Origin: Acinetobacter lwoffii
GTDB lineage: Bacteria > Pseudomonadota > Gammaproteobacteria > Pseudomonadales > Moraxellaceae
Direction of reading: 5' to 3'
Length of the DNA: 64,000 nucleotides
Assembly: GCF_024129355.1 (NCBI RefSeq)
Contig: NZ_JAMXXP010000003.1
Coordinates: 62,001-126,000 of the forward strand
A program made the position numbers and the translations under genes. Shown here piece after piece: positions 45,290 through 55,023 of this stretch. The first letter of the stretch is position 1. Each line of letters starts with the position of its first letter. The notes below the pieces were generated by a model, which was not told where the DNA came from, searched no databases, and was given only the letters and a program-made list of their open reading frames with translations.

Positions 45290-45826
45290 TTAATTTATAA
45301 ATTTTATAGATGCGTTCATAAATTTTGGATTTTGCAACAGACGACTGAATAAAAACACATGCCACTGCTGGTTGTGCTGATGGAAAAACCCCTGACAATA
45401 TTCTTGTAAGTTTTTATCCAATTCAGATTTCTTCGAAAAGAAACTTTTCTTATTGAAATGTTGTATACCCAAAACTTGATCTACGACCAAACCCACATAC
45501 TGGTCATTATGGTTGATGCATAATACTTTTTGAGTCGGTGAAAATTGACTGCTCTGCCCTGATACATACTGCGTCAGATCAGAAACCGATAACAGTCTTC
45601 CCCGGATATTCGCCAGACCCAACACCCATGCTTGTGTCTTGGGTACCGGCGTATATTCTGGGGGATAAATCACTTCTGATACTTCCCCCAGCGGGGCAAC
45701 AAAATATTGCCCCATCATCTCAAAAGCAATGCCCGACCATCGGTTAACTTCATTGCCATTGGAAACGTAGTTTTTATTCCCCCGTTTCGCAATGCGAAGC
45801 AATTCGATAAATCCATTTGCTGCCAT
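45290..45826 (-). CDS. pilI: PilI, CheW-like adaptor
   Basis: 178 residues, a CheW domain: YFVAPLGEVSEVIYPPEYTPVPKTQAWVLGLANIRGRLLSVSDL, seen by its landmarks VLGLANIRGRLLSV and LCINHNDQYVGLVVDQVLGI. It couples PilJ to ChpA. Five bases after pilH on the same strand. Normal length for PilI. Confidence 0.9.
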   Translation of the reverse strand: MAANGFIELLRIAKRGNKNYVSNGNEVNRWSGIAFEMMGQYFVAPLGEVSEVIYPPEYTPVPKTQAWVLGLANIRGRLLSVSDLTQYVSGQSSQFSPTQKVLCINHNDQYVGLVVDQVLGIQHFNKKSFFSKKSELDKNLQEYCQGFFHQHNQQWHVFLFSRLLQNPKFMNASIKFIN

Positions 45827-45831
45827 AGAGC

Positions 45832-46200
45832 TTATCCTGCATTGAGGTGCTGCTTAATTACATCTATTAATTGTTTTTCATCGACTGGTTTTGTTAGATA
45901 ATCCGCTGCGCCTTGACGCTTGCCCCATACACGGTCAGTGGCCTGATCCTTAGTACTCACAATCACGATTGGAATATGTTTGGTCGTTGCACCACGTGCA
46001 ATCTGGCGGGTCGCCTGAAAACCATTCACGCCCGGCATAACCACATCCATCAGGACTAGGTCCGGCAATTCTGCCTGTGCCATGGTGACGCCATCTGCGC
46101 CATTGGCTGCTTCAATCACCTCAAAGCCGTGTTTAGAAAGAATCTCTCTAAAGCGAAAAGTTTCTGTCGGTGAGTCATCCACAATTAGGATACGTGCCAT
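45832..46200 (-). CDS. pilH: PilH, CheY-like response regulator
   Basis: 122 residues, a lone receiver domain: acidic pocket VDDS (residues 7-10), phospho-Asp52 in LMDVVMPG, Thr/Ser in VSTKD and Lys in LTKPVDEKQ. PilH opposes or balances PilG, which promotes pilus extension; in Pseudomonas it serves as a phosphate sink or retraction control. Follows pilG after 25 bases. Confidence 0.92.
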   Translation of the reverse strand: MARILIVDDSPTETFRFREILSKHGFEVIEAANGADGVTMAQAELPDLVLMDVVMPGVNGFQATRQIARGATTKHIPIVIVSTKDQATDRVWGKRQGAADYLTKPVDEKQLIDVIKQHLNAG

Positions 46201-46225
46201 GCCAATTCCCCAAAAAAATCAAATA

Positions 46226-46609
46226 TTAAGCACTAATATGGTTACGGATTGCATTGAGCAATTCATCTTTACTAAAAGGTTTGGTCAGGTATTCATCTGA
46301 ACCCACGACACGACCTTTGGCCTGATCAAATAAGCCATCTTTACTTGATAGCATAATCACAGGAATATTCTGGTAATTCTGAGAGTTTTTGATTAAGGCG
46401 CAGGTTTGGTAACCATCTAGGCGCGGCATCATAATATCTACAAAAACGATATCTGGATTTGCTTCGGCAATTTTTGACAAAGCCTCAAAACCGTCTACTG
46501 CAGTAATGACCTCATAACCTTCGCGTTGAAGAAGAGTTTCCGCAGTACGACGAATGGTCTTTGAGTCATCAATAACCATAATTTTTAGATTTTGGAATTT
46601 ATCGTCCAT
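46226..46609 (-). CDS. pilG: PilG, CheY-like response regulator
   Basis: 127 residues from ATG 46609; the frame also has ATG 46627, but AAGGG lies eight bases before the shorter start and MDDKFQNLKIMVIDDSKTIR fits PilG from other genera. Receiver landmarks: VIDDSKTIRRTAETLL, phospho-Asp58 in FVDIMMPRLDGYQTCALIK, MLSSKDGLFDQAKGRVVGSDEYLTKPFSKDELL (last Lys conserved). First gene of the operon; promotes pilus extension, partly through cyclic AMP in Pseudomonas. Confidence 0.93.
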   Translation of the reverse strand: MDDKFQNLKIMVIDDSKTIRRTAETLLQREGYEVITAVDGFEALSKIAEANPDIVFVDIMMPRLDGYQTCALIKNSQNYQNIPVIMLSSKDGLFDQAKGRVVGSDEYLTKPFSKDELLNAIRNHISA

Positions 46610-46892
46610 TTGTTTAACCCTTCCCATTTTAGAAACTATATGCCATAAGGCTCATAGGATTATTTTATTACGATCGATAAACATTTTTAACATAAAGTCA
46701 CTTGTATTATCAATGAACATTTTCTACACAAGTAGACAAAATCATTTATTTTTAATAACAGCTTCACATTTTCTTATCGTTATTGGTTTTTTTTTGACTA
46801 ACGGTAGTTTTTTATTGATAAATTTAAGTCTAATATAACAAGATTATTACTTTAAAATAAGTAATTTAGTCAACTTTAAATTCGGGGAGCCA
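46610..46892. other. Divergent promoter region of pilG and the DUF4124 gene
   Basis: 283 AT-rich bases that must hold both promoters. I cannot single out one -35/-10 pair with confidence. Confidence 0.45.
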
Positions 46893-47543
46893 ATGATGAG
46901 TCAGTTTTTAAGAAAACTTGCTGTCATTGATAAAAATAAAATGACTGGTCAATTCATTGTTGTTGTGCTGCTACTGTTACAGGTGAGCTTAACGTGTGCG
47001 AGTAGTAACCAAGTCCCGCAAAAAGCCACCTGGTATCGTTATTATGACAGCAAGGGTGTGGCCAATATCAGTACTAATGTCACGCCAAATCATATCCGTT
47101 ATGGCTATGAAGCACTTGACCAGAATATGCAGGTGATTAAGCGTGCCCGTCCTTATAATGCCGAAGCGGATATCAGGCAAGCGCCACAACGTGCCCAACA
47201 GGCGCAGCGAATTGCCGAAGATCACAGACTCAAGCGTGCTTATAACAATAGCCAGACCGCTTTACAGAAAAAGAATGACAGCTTGATCCAGTTAAAAAAA
47301 CAGATTGATTTCCAGCAAGAGCAAATGAAGCAACTGCAAAAAGATCGGGTCATGTTTGTACGTCAGGAACGTGAATATTTACGTAAAGGTAAAACACCAC
47401 CGGCACACCTGAAAACAACATTAGACAATAACCAGAAAAATCTCATTTCCCAAAAAGAAAATATTCAATCTTTACAAAGTCGCTATCGAAATCTGGAAGC
47501 AGAATACGACAAAATTATCGCCCGTTTAAAAGCACTTGAATAA
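46893..47543 (+). CDS. Exported DUF4124 coiled-coil protein
   Basis: 216 residues. A signal-like helix (about 19-35, FIVVVLLLLQVSLTCA), then a DUF4124 N-terminal part (WYRYYDSKGVANISTNVTPNHIRYGYEALDQ), a short strand domain often found on envelope proteins, then ~130 residues of coiled coil rich in Gln, Lys and Glu. Probably periplasmic, perhaps lying along the cell wall. ATG codons at 46893 and 46896 are both possible; GGGGAG spaces better for the second. Gene-level role unknown. Confidence 0.8.
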   Translation: MMSQFLRKLAVIDKNKMTGQFIVVVLLLLQVSLTCASSNQVPQKATWYRYYDSKGVANISTNVTPNHIRYGYEALDQNMQVIKRARPYNAEADIRQAPQRAQQAQRIAEDHRLKRAYNNSQTALQKKNDSLIQLKKQIDFQQEQMKQLQKDRVMFVRQEREYLRKGKTPPAHLKTTLDNNQKNLISQKENIQSLQSRYRNLEAEYDKIIARLKALE

Positions 47544-47594
47544 ATACAAATAGCGTGTTGAGGTTTTGATCCATAGCACGCTAAAAGGACTCAT

Positions 47595-48722
47595 ATGCAA
47601 ACTGCACCGCATTCTCATGATTTAAATATGCCTTCCCCGCGCTCTATCCTGATCATGAGTGCACTTTGCTTAAATATATTTTTAGTGGCTTGTGATAAAA
47701 ATGAACCCGTACAGCAAGCAGAAACACCCAAATCCATTGAAGTCATTCCTCAAGATCTAGTTGCAGTTCAATCTGGCAATTCAGTTCAAAAAACTTCATT
47801 CACCGGCACCATTCGTGCAGTCAATCAAAGCAGCATACAGGCACAGGTTTCTGCTACTGCCACCAGCGTAAACGCACAGGTAGGTCAATCAGTTTCCAAG
47901 GGACAAGTGCTGGTACGTCTAAATAATCAGGACAATGCAGCCCGTTTGGCACAGGCACGTGCGAATCTGGCCTCCACTCAAGCACAAGCCAATCAGGCTC
48001 GCAACATGATGCAGCGGAAAAAGCGCCTGCTCGATCAGGGTTTTATTTCAAAAGTAGAATATGAACAAAGTCAGGTCGATTATCAGGCCCAGCTTGAAAA
48101 TGTCCGCGCCCAGCAAGCCAATGTCGATATTGCCCAGAAAGCAGATCGTGATGGCACCATGACTAGCCCGATCAGTGGCGTGATTACCCAGCGCCAGGTC
48201 GAACCCGGCCAAACCGTGGCAATTGGACAAACCCTGTTTGAAATCGTCGATCCGAAACGGCTGGAAATTCAGGCACGCGTACCCAGTGATCTGCAATCAG
48301 GTTTAAGACTGGGCAGTAAAATCGAATACACTATTCAAGGCAATCCAAACCGGCTCACTGCCGTAATTAGCCGGATTTCCCCGATCGCAGATCAGGCCAG
48401 TCGCCAGATCGAATTCTTTGCCACGCCAAATGAAACCATTCCCTCGCTAAGTATCGGCTCCTTCATTGAAGGCAACATTCTGAGTTCACAACAGATTTCC
48501 GGACAGATGATTCCATTGGATACCATTCAGGATATCCAGAACAAACCCTATGTCTGGGTGATTCGCCAGAATAAAATTATCAAGGTCAATGTTCAGGTAC
48601 TAGAACAGCGTTATAGCGACAACATTGCCGTGGTTCAAGGACTGGAAAATAGTGATCAGGTCAGCCGGGTTAAGTTTAGCGAAGCCGATCTGCAAAAAAC
48701 TGTCACCCTTCGCGCCAACTAA
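47595..48722 (+). CDS. RND efflux periplasmic adaptor lipoprotein
   Basis: 375 residues. Lipobox LVAC near residue 33, which puts it on the periplasmic face of the inner membrane. HlyD/AcrA plan: N-terminal strand TSFTGTIRAVNQSSIQAQVSATATSVNAQVGQSVSKGQ with the lipoyl-like VGQSVSKGQVLVRL, a helical hairpin (AQARANLASTQAQANQARNMMQRKKRLLDQGFISKVEYEQSQ), then TSPISGVITQRQVEPGQTV and a membrane-proximal domain. It bridges the RND pump that follows 25 bases later to an outer-membrane channel; none is encoded here, so it probably borrows one such as an AdeK-type protein. Confidence 0.88.
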   Translation: MQTAPHSHDLNMPSPRSILIMSALCLNIFLVACDKNEPVQQAETPKSIEVIPQDLVAVQSGNSVQKTSFTGTIRAVNQSSIQAQVSATATSVNAQVGQSVSKGQVLVRLNNQDNAARLAQARANLASTQAQANQARNMMQRKKRLLDQGFISKVEYEQSQVDYQAQLENVRAQQANVDIAQKADRDGTMTSPISGVITQRQVEPGQTVAIGQTLFEIVDPKRLEIQARVPSDLQSGLRLGSKIEYTIQGNPNRLTAVISRISPIADQASRQIEFFATPNETIPSLSIGSFIEGNILSSQQISGQMIPLDTIQDIQNKPYVWVIRQNKIIKVNVQVLEQRYSDNIAVVQGLENSDQVSRVKFSEADLQKTVTLRAN

Positions 48723-48746
48723 AACCATTCATACAGGATCATTGAT

Positions 48747-51700
48747 ATGTGGTTTACCCGAATTAGTGTGAAGTATCCGGTTTTTACCATCATGATGATG
48801 TTCTGCCTGATGGTGCTGGGGCTGGCTTCATGGCAGCGGATGGGCGTTGAAGAATTTCCTGATGTCGATTTCCCATTTGTGGTGATCTATACCAATTATC
48901 CAGGCGCTTCTCCGGAAACGGTTGAATCGGAAATCACCAAGAAACTCGAAGATCAGATCAATACCATTTCCGGTTTGAAACAGGTAATTTCCCAGTCTAG
49001 TGAAGGCCTGTCCATCATCACCACCGAATTTAATCTGGATGTGACCTCTACTACAGCAGCTCAGGACGTGCGGGATAAAATCGCCTCTGTGACTGCTGAA
49101 TTCCGGGATGAAATTCAGGAGCCGATTGTTGAACGTTATGACCCGACGGCGAATGCGGTAATGTCGATCGTATTTGAATCCGACAATATGGATGTGAAAG
49201 CGCTCAGTTCCTATCTGGACCAGCGGATTGTGCCACAATTGCGCACAGTCCCGGGAGTCGGAACGGTCAACCTGCTGGGTGATGCGCAGCGCCAGATCCG
49301 GATTCAGGTGGAACCGCAAAAACTACAAGCTTTTGGCATCGGTGTGGACAGTGTGATTAACACCTTAAAGGCCGAGAATATTGAAGTCCCGGGGGGGACG
49401 CTTAAATCGGGTAATTCGGAACTGGTCATTGAAATCAATTCCAAAGTGCTGCATCCCCTCGCCTTCGGCGATCTGGTCATTGCCAATAAAAACGGCGTAC
49501 CGATTTTCCTCAGACAAGTTGCCAATATTCAAGACAGTCAGGCAGAGCTGGAATCCGCAGCTTTTCTGAATGGCAAAACTGCAGTTGCGATTGATATTTT
49601 GCGTAGTTCAGATGCAAACGTCATCGAAGTAGTCGACAAGAGCTACGCAACTTTAGAAAGTATTGAGGCGCAGCTTCCCCAAGGTACTACTTTACAAGTA
49701 GTGGTAGATTCCTCGAAAAGTATCCGCGGCACCATTCGCGATGTAGCCCGTACCATTATTGAAGGGGCGGTACTGGCTGTGCTGATTGTCCTATTATTTT
49801 TAGGTTCTTTCCGTTCAACGGTGATTACTGGCTTAACCCTACCTATTGCACTTTTGGGTACGCTGACCTTTATCTGGGCCTTTGGTTTTAGCATCAACAT
49901 GATGACTTTGCTGGCACTGTCCTTGAGTATTGGTCTGCTGATCGATGATGCAATTGTAGTACGTGAAAACATTGTCCGGCATGCCGACATGGGCAAAGAC
50001 CATGTCACTGCCGCGCTCGATGGCACAAAAGAAATTGGCTTAGCCGTGCTGGCCACGACACTGACCATTGTTGCCGTATTCCTGCCTGTGGCCTTTATGG
50101 GCGGAATTATTGGCCGTTTCTTCTACCAGTTCGGGGTCACGGTAAGTATGGCCGTTCTGATCTCGATGTTTGTCAGCTTTACCCTGGATCCTATGCTCTC
50201 TGCACACTGGGCAGAAAAGAAAAAAGATCCAAACAAAAAACCAGGTCGGGTGAAACGTTTCTTTAGCTGGATCTCCGGCAAGCTGGATAACTTAAGCCAT
50301 GTCTATGAAAAATTATTAAAACTGGCCTTACGTTTTAGACTTATTACCCTGCTGATTGCGGTCGCTTCATTATTTGGTGCTTTGGGTTTATCCAAACTGA
50401 TCGGCACCGAATTTGTACCGGTCCCGGATAAAGGCGAAATCCGGATCAAGTTTGAAACACCGGTCGATTCATCGCTTGAATATTCACAAGCCAAACTGCA
50501 GCAGGTGGATCAGATTATTCGTCAGCATCCGGATGTCAAAGCCACTTATGGGGTGATTAATGGCGCAACTGACCGCGGTAAAAACCATGTCAGTTTACGG
50601 GTGACTGTAACGCCGCGTACCGAACGTGAAAAGACCCTGAATGACCTGAATAATGAATTCCGCCAGCGTCTACAATCGGTTGCAGGAATCAGCATTACCT
50701 CGGTGGCATCCGCCGATGAAACCGTTTCAGGTGGCCAGAAGCCGATCATGATTTCGATTAAAGGTCCGGATCTAGATGAACTGCAAAAAATTTCCGATCG
50801 CTTTATGACGGAAATGGCGAAGATTAATGGCATTGTCGATCTGGAAACTTCATTAAAAGAACCCAAGCCGACTCTTGATGTACAGATCAATCGCGTCTTG
50901 GCCAGTGATTTAGGTTTATCGGTCAATCAGATTGCCAATGTAGTGCGTCCGCTGATTGCCGGTGATGATGTCACGACCTGGCAGGATGAAAAAGGTGAAA
51001 CCTATGATGTGAATCTGCGCCTGACCGAAGACCAGCGCAGCTTGCCTAGCGATTTACAGAATATGTATATCACCTCAAATAAAACCGATGCCAATAATCA
51101 ACCAATTCTGGTTCCGCTTTCGAGCGTGGCCAAATTTGAAGAAAAACTCGGTGCCTCGCAGATTAATCGACGTGATCTGGCACGTGAAGTGCTAGTCGAG
51201 GCCAATACCTCAGGACGTCCTGCAGGCGACATTGGTACGGATATCAGCCGCTTGCAAGAAAATTTTGATATGCCACCGGGTTATAGTTTCGATACTCAAG
51301 GCTCCAATGCCGACATGGCAGAATCCGCAGGTTATGCCCTGACTGCGATTATCCTGTCGATTGTCTTTATCTATATTGTGCTCGGTTCGCAGTTCAACAG
51401 TTTTATCCATCCTGCGGCAATTATGGCCTCACTACCATTGTCGCTGATTGGCGTATTTCTAGCCTTGTTCCTGTTTAACTCAACCATGAACCTGTTCTCG
51501 ATTATCGGCATTATCATGCTGATGGGACTGGTGACCAAGAATGCGATTCTGCTGATCGACTTCATCAAGAAGGCCATGGACCGCGGCGAAGACCGTTATG
51601 ATGCGATTATTGCCGCTGGTAAAACCCGTTTGCGTCCTATTCTGATGACTACCAGCGCGATGGTCATGGGCATGGTGCCACTTTCCCTAGGGCTAGGTGA

Positions 51701-51854
51701 AGGTGGTGAACAAAGTGCACCGATGGCGCATGCGGTGATTGGTGGGGTAATTACCTCTACCCTGCTGACCCTGGTGGTGGTGCCGGTGATCTTTACTTAC
51801 CTGGATGACTTTAAGAATTTTATGCTGCGTCAGGCACGTAAAATCATGGCATAA
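48747..51854 (+). CDS. RND efflux pump, inner-membrane permease
   Basis: 1035 residues. A full RND transporter: first membrane helix FTIMMMFCLMVLGLASW, PGASPETVESEITKKLEDQ in the porter domain, helix 4 with the proton-relay pair LLIDDAIVVREN, the helix 10-12 block (LVTKNAILLIDFIKKA, GKTRLRPILMTTSAMVMGMVPLSLGLGEGGEQSAPMAHAVIGG in part), and two duplicated halves. It belongs to the HAE1/MdtBC-like branch; the sequence EEFPDVDFPFVVIYTNYPGAS points there. Substrates (drugs, metals or lipids) cannot be told. Operon with the adaptor; terminator directly after. Confidence 0.9.
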   Translation: MWFTRISVKYPVFTIMMMFCLMVLGLASWQRMGVEEFPDVDFPFVVIYTNYPGASPETVESEITKKLEDQINTISGLKQVISQSSEGLSIITTEFNLDVTSTTAAQDVRDKIASVTAEFRDEIQEPIVERYDPTANAVMSIVFESDNMDVKALSSYLDQRIVPQLRTVPGVGTVNLLGDAQRQIRIQVEPQKLQAFGIGVDSVINTLKAENIEVPGGTLKSGNSELVIEINSKVLHPLAFGDLVIANKNGVPIFLRQVANIQDSQAELESAAFLNGKTAVAIDILRSSDANVIEVVDKSYATLESIEAQLPQGTTLQVVVDSSKSIRGTIRDVARTIIEGAVLAVLIVLLFLGSFRSTVITGLTLPIALLGTLTFIWAFGFSINMMTLLALSLSIGLLIDDAIVVRENIVRHADMGKDHVTAALDGTKEIGLAVLATTLTIVAVFLPVAFMGGIIGRFFYQFGVTVSMAVLISMFVSFTLDPMLSAHWAEKKKDPNKKPGRVKRFFSWISGKLDNLSHVYEKLLKLALRFRLITLLIAVASLFGALGLSKLIGTEFVPVPDKGEIRIKFETPVDSSLEYSQAKLQQVDQIIRQHPDVKATYGVINGATDRGKNHVSLRVTVTPRTEREKTLNDLNNEFRQRLQSVAGISITSVASADETVSGGQKPIMISIKGPDLDELQKISDRFMTEMAKINGIVDLETSLKEPKPTLDVQINRVLASDLGLSVNQIANVVRPLIAGDDVTTWQDEKGETYDVNLRLTEDQRSLPSDLQNMYITSNKTDANNQPILVPLSSVAKFEEKLGASQINRRDLAREVLVEANTSGRPAGDIGTDISRLQENFDMPPGYSFDTQGSNADMAESAGYALTAIILSIVFIYIVLGSQFNSFIHPAAIMASLPLSLIGVFLALFLFNSTMNLFSIIGIIMLMGLVTKNAILLIDFIKKAMDRGEDRYDAIIAAGKTRLRPILMTTSAMVMGMVPLSLGLGEGGEQSAPMAHAVIGGVITSTLLTLVVVPVIFTYLDDFKNFMLRQARKIMA

Positions 51855-51867
51855 TTTAATGCAACAC

Positions 51868-51904
51868 AATGAGGTGACATTCCCAAAAGCTCACCTCATT
51901 TTTT
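51868..51904 (+). terminator. Terminator after the RND operon
   Basis: Ten-bp stem AATGAGGTGA / TCACCTCATT, 13-base loop, then a T run. Confidence 0.88.
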
Positions 51905-51950
51905 ATTGTATAATCCCTGCTTTAACGCTTAATTTTTTAGGACAGTTTCC

Positions 51951-53669
51951 ATGCGCGCGAGTCGCTTTTTATTTGCAACGTTAAGAGAAACCCCGAACGA
52001 TGCTGAGGTTATTTCACATCAGCTCATGCTTCGTGCCGGTATGATTCGTAAGTTGGCTTCAGGTCTATACACCTGGTTGCCGATGGGCGTTCGCGTATTA
52101 AATAAAGTTGAAGCGATCGTTCGCGAAGAAATGGACAAGGTCGGTTCACTTCAAGTCTATATGCCGGTGACTCAACCTGCATCTTTATGGGAAGAATCAG
52201 GTCGTTATGTACAATACGGTCCTGAGCTTTTACGCTTCAACGACCGCCATGGCAACCCATTTGTTCTCGGTCCGACGCATGAAGAAGTGATCACTGACCT
52301 TGCACGTAACGAATTAAAAAGCTACAAGCAATTGCCTGCAAACTTTTACCAAGTACAAACCAAATTCCGTGACGAAATTCGGCCACGTTTTGGCGTAATG
52401 CGTTCACGTGAATTCATCATGAAAGATGCCTACTCTTTCCATGCCAACCAGGAATCACTGCAACAAACCTACGACGACATGTATGCAGCCTACTGCAAAA
52501 TCTTCACCCGTCTTGGTTTAGATTTCCGTCCGGTTCAAGCAGATACCGGCTCAATTGGTGGTTCAGGTTCTCATGAATTCCACGTTTTGGCTTCAAGCGG
52601 TGAAGATGATATCGCTTTCTCCACTGAATCTGACTATGCAGCCAATATTGAAATGGCTGAGGCGGTGCTTGTCGGTGAACGTGCGGCACCAACACAAGAA
52701 CTTAAACTGATAGACACGCCAAATCAAAAAACCATTGCGGATGTATCAGCATTCTTGGGCACCAATCCTGCCCATTCAGTGAAAGCGTTATTGGTTCAAG
52801 GTGTTGTAGCGGAAGAAGGTCAAGAAGCACCAGTCGTTGCATTATTCCTTCGTGGTGATCATGAACTAAATGAAATTAAAGCTGAAAAACATCCTTTAAT
52901 TGCTGCACCTTTGACATTTGCTACTGAAGAACAACTTCAAGCCCTTGGCTTAACTGCTGGCTTTGTCGGTCCTCAAGGTCTGGTCGAAAAAGGTATCACC
53001 GTCATTGTTGATCGTGCAGCATCGGTATTGTCTGATTTTGTTGCGGGTGCAAATGCAGCAGATCAACACGCAACAGGTGTAAACTGGGAACGTGATGCGC
53101 AGTTCACTGAAGTTTATGACCTACGTAACGTGGTTGAAGGCGATCCATCTCCAGATGGTAAAGGTACGCTTCAAATCAAACGTGGTATCGAAGTGGGGCA
53201 TATCTTCCAGTTGGGTCAAAAATACTCTGAAGCTTTAGGTTGTAAAGTCTTGGGTGAAGATGGCAAACCATTCACTGTAACAATGGGGTGTTATGGTATT
53301 GGTGTAACGCGTGTAGTAGCTTCTGCAATCGAGCAGAACTTTGATGAGAAAGGCATTATCTGGCCAACTGCCATTGCACCGTTTGAAGTTGCCATTGTGC
53401 CGATGAATGCACACAAATCTCCACGAACTATGGAAGCTGCGGAAGCACTCTATGCTGAATTACAAGCTGCAGGTTTTGACGTATTACTTGATGACCGTAA
53501 CGAACGTCCGGGCGTGAAATTCTCTGATCTTGAGCTGACAGGTATTCCACACCGTATTGTAATTGGCGAAAAAGGCTTAGATGCAGGTACGTTTGAATAT
53601 AAAGGCCGTCGTGATGCTGAATCTGTAAATATCTCGAAAGAAGAATTATTGGCAAAAATTGCTAAATAA
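51951..53669 (+). CDS. proS: Prolyl-tRNA synthetase
   Basis: 572 residues, bacterial-type ProRS. Class II motif 1 lies in [24 protein letters not shown], motif 2 in [29 protein letters not shown], motif 3 in [19 protein letters not shown]. An INS editing domain (about 225-400; [26 protein letters not shown]) clears Ala-tRNA-Pro. The C-terminal anticodon-binding domain has [25 protein letters not shown]-type features. Charges tRNA-Pro in the cytoplasm. Good ribosome site AGGACAG before the ATG. Confidence 0.97.
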   Translation: MRASRFLFATLRETPNDAEVISHQLMLRAGMIRKLASGLYTWLPMGVRVLNKVEAIVREEMDKVGSLQVYMPVTQPASLWEESGRYVQYGPELLRFNDRHGNPFVLGPTHEEVITDLARNELKSYKQLPANFYQVQTKFRDEIRPRFGVMRSREFIMKDAYSFHANQESLQQTYDDMYAAYCKIFTRLGLDFRPVQADTGSIGGSGSHEFHVLASSGEDDIAFSTESDYAANIEMAEAVLVGERAAPTQELKLIDTPNQKTIADVSAFLGTNPAHSVKALLVQGVVAEEGQEAPVVALFLRGDHELNEIKAEKHPLIAAPLTFATEEQLQALGLTAGFVGPQGLVEKGITVIVDRAASVLSDFVAGANAADQHATGVNWERDAQFTEVYDLRNVVEGDPSPDGKGTLQIKRGIEVGHIFQLGQKYSEALGCKVLGEDGKPFTVTMGCYGIGVTRVVASAIEQNFDEKGIIWPTAIAPFEVAIVPMNAHKSPRTMEAAEALYAELQAAGFDVLLDDRNERPGVKFSDLELTGIPHRIVIGEKGLDAGTFEYKGRRDAESVNISKEELLAKIAK

Positions 53670-53683
53670 TTTTGCTTTCTTAT

Positions 53684-53712
53684 AAAAAATCCCGCGTAAT
53701 ACGGGATTTTTT
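53684..53712. terminator. Bidirectional terminator between proS and the exported-protein operon
   Basis: Eleven-bp stem AAAAAATCCCG / CGGGATTTTTT with a seven-base loop; A and T runs on both sides. Confidence 0.92.
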
Positions 53713-53722
53713 ATAACTAAAC

Positions 53723-55006
53723 TTAGCAGAATTTGTGTCCACCAAAGCAGTTCGGTTTAAAGTTCTGGCCTTGTAAAGTTAAATTAGTAAGAGGGAAATC
53801 AAGTAGCGCAGGATTTTTAATTTCCTTTACATCAAGTGCACTTCCTAGCACACAACCAAAAACCAGACTTCCACAATCTCGCACATTAGTGGTTAAATCA
53901 TGGTTAATTCCTGCAATAGTTTGCTTTAAAACAGCATCTGAAATTGGCACACTATATGAAGGTGAAATACTTCCTAAATCCACTTCATCTTCCATTGCCA
54001 GCCACCACCCTTGTTTTGCCGCGACTGCTGCACCAGGCCATAAAATGCTTTGGGATTGCAAGGAGAGTGAAGCTGGATTATTTAAATATAAAGCATGAAT
54101 AAGTCCGAGATTTTGTTTAACGGTAATGTCTGTCTGTAGCCCGGTTAAGTAGCCTGTAATATCTTTATCTAATTTTAATGCTCCATCCAATAATTCTGCT
54201 TTTAATGGTCCTTTAAAATCAATACGACCTACTGTCCCTGTCCCTTTTAGTACAACTTCTTTCATTCTTGTTCCTGACACTATCGTAGCAGGAATAGTAA
54301 AAGGTGCTGTTGTAGAATTTAACTGGAAAGCATAATTGCTAGATGTGTAATGTAAATCCAGAGGTAATGGTTGACCTAATATAGTGCCTTTTACCGTGCC
54401 CTCAATATTCATTCCAGTTGCAGCATAATCCATGACACGAGGAGCGGTTGTTGCAACTCCTGATGAAGATTTTGTTTTCATATAACCACTGAAACTGTTA
54501 ATACCATTTGGTGTAGCACTATTTTCTGTCCCCATTGTCAATAGACCTGAAATCTTTTCCGCACTTAAACGGAAACCTAAAACTTCACGTGTAGATGCCT
54601 GATTTGGATTTTTTATGGCAAATTGTACAAATGGATTAGTAATCAGAGCTGAAGTCGCGGCACGATCCGCGCCATTCGTAGGATTACCACTTAAGGCAAT
54701 ATGATCAATATCAATATCACAGCCGGTTGCACCATTAACACCGCCACACCCGAGTTGTAGCTTTTTTATATTGGCATTAATTTCCATCTCGGCTTCCAAG
54801 CCTAATTTATAAAATGAGATATTACTCTGGTCATAAGTAGCTCCTAGATTATCCATCTGGTTAAATCCAGACTGAACCTCCATTGACAATAAAGCCTGCC
54901 CATTGACTTCTGAGAGCTCTTGGTCTTCCAATGAAGTTAATGCAGATACCTGACCACTTAGGCCCATCATAGCTACCACTAGACTTTTTAATATTATTTT
55001 TTTCAT
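53723..55006 (-). CDS. Exported DUF6160-type protein, fourth gene of the operon
   Basis: 427 residues from ATG 55006; ATG 55015 is also in frame, but AGGA eight bases before 55006 decides the start. Signal peptide 1-22 (MKKIILKSLVVAMMGLSGQVSA), then the shared motif LEDQELSEVNGQA (26-38). The rest is strand-rich, mostly polar, without membrane helices or known domains. Six cysteines in three close pairs: CGGVNGATGC, CGSLVFGC and the terminal CFGGHKFC, which is the last residue. Acinetobacter genes named Fil ('putative pilus assembly') may be relatives, but I cannot confirm it. Probably surface or periplasmic, built with its operon partners. Confidence 0.8.
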   Translation of the reverse strand: MKKIILKSLVVAMMGLSGQVSALTSLEDQELSEVNGQALLSMEVQSGFNQMDNLGATYDQSNISFYKLGLEAEMEINANIKKLQLGCGGVNGATGCDIDIDHIALSGNPTNGADRAATSALITNPFVQFAIKNPNQASTREVLGFRLSAEKISGLLTMGTENSATPNGINSFSGYMKTKSSSGVATTAPRVMDYAATGMNIEGTVKGTILGQPLPLDLHYTSSNYAFQLNSTTAPFTIPATIVSGTRMKEVVLKGTGTVGRIDFKGPLKAELLDGALKLDKDITGYLTGLQTDITVKQNLGLIHALYLNNPASLSLQSQSILWPGAAVAAKQGWWLAMEDEVDLGSISPSYSVPISDAVLKQTIAGINHDLTTNVRDCGSLVFGCVLGSALDVKEIKNPALLDFPLTNLTLQGQNFKPNCFGGHKFC

Positions 55007-55023
55007 TTTTCTCATCCTGATTT

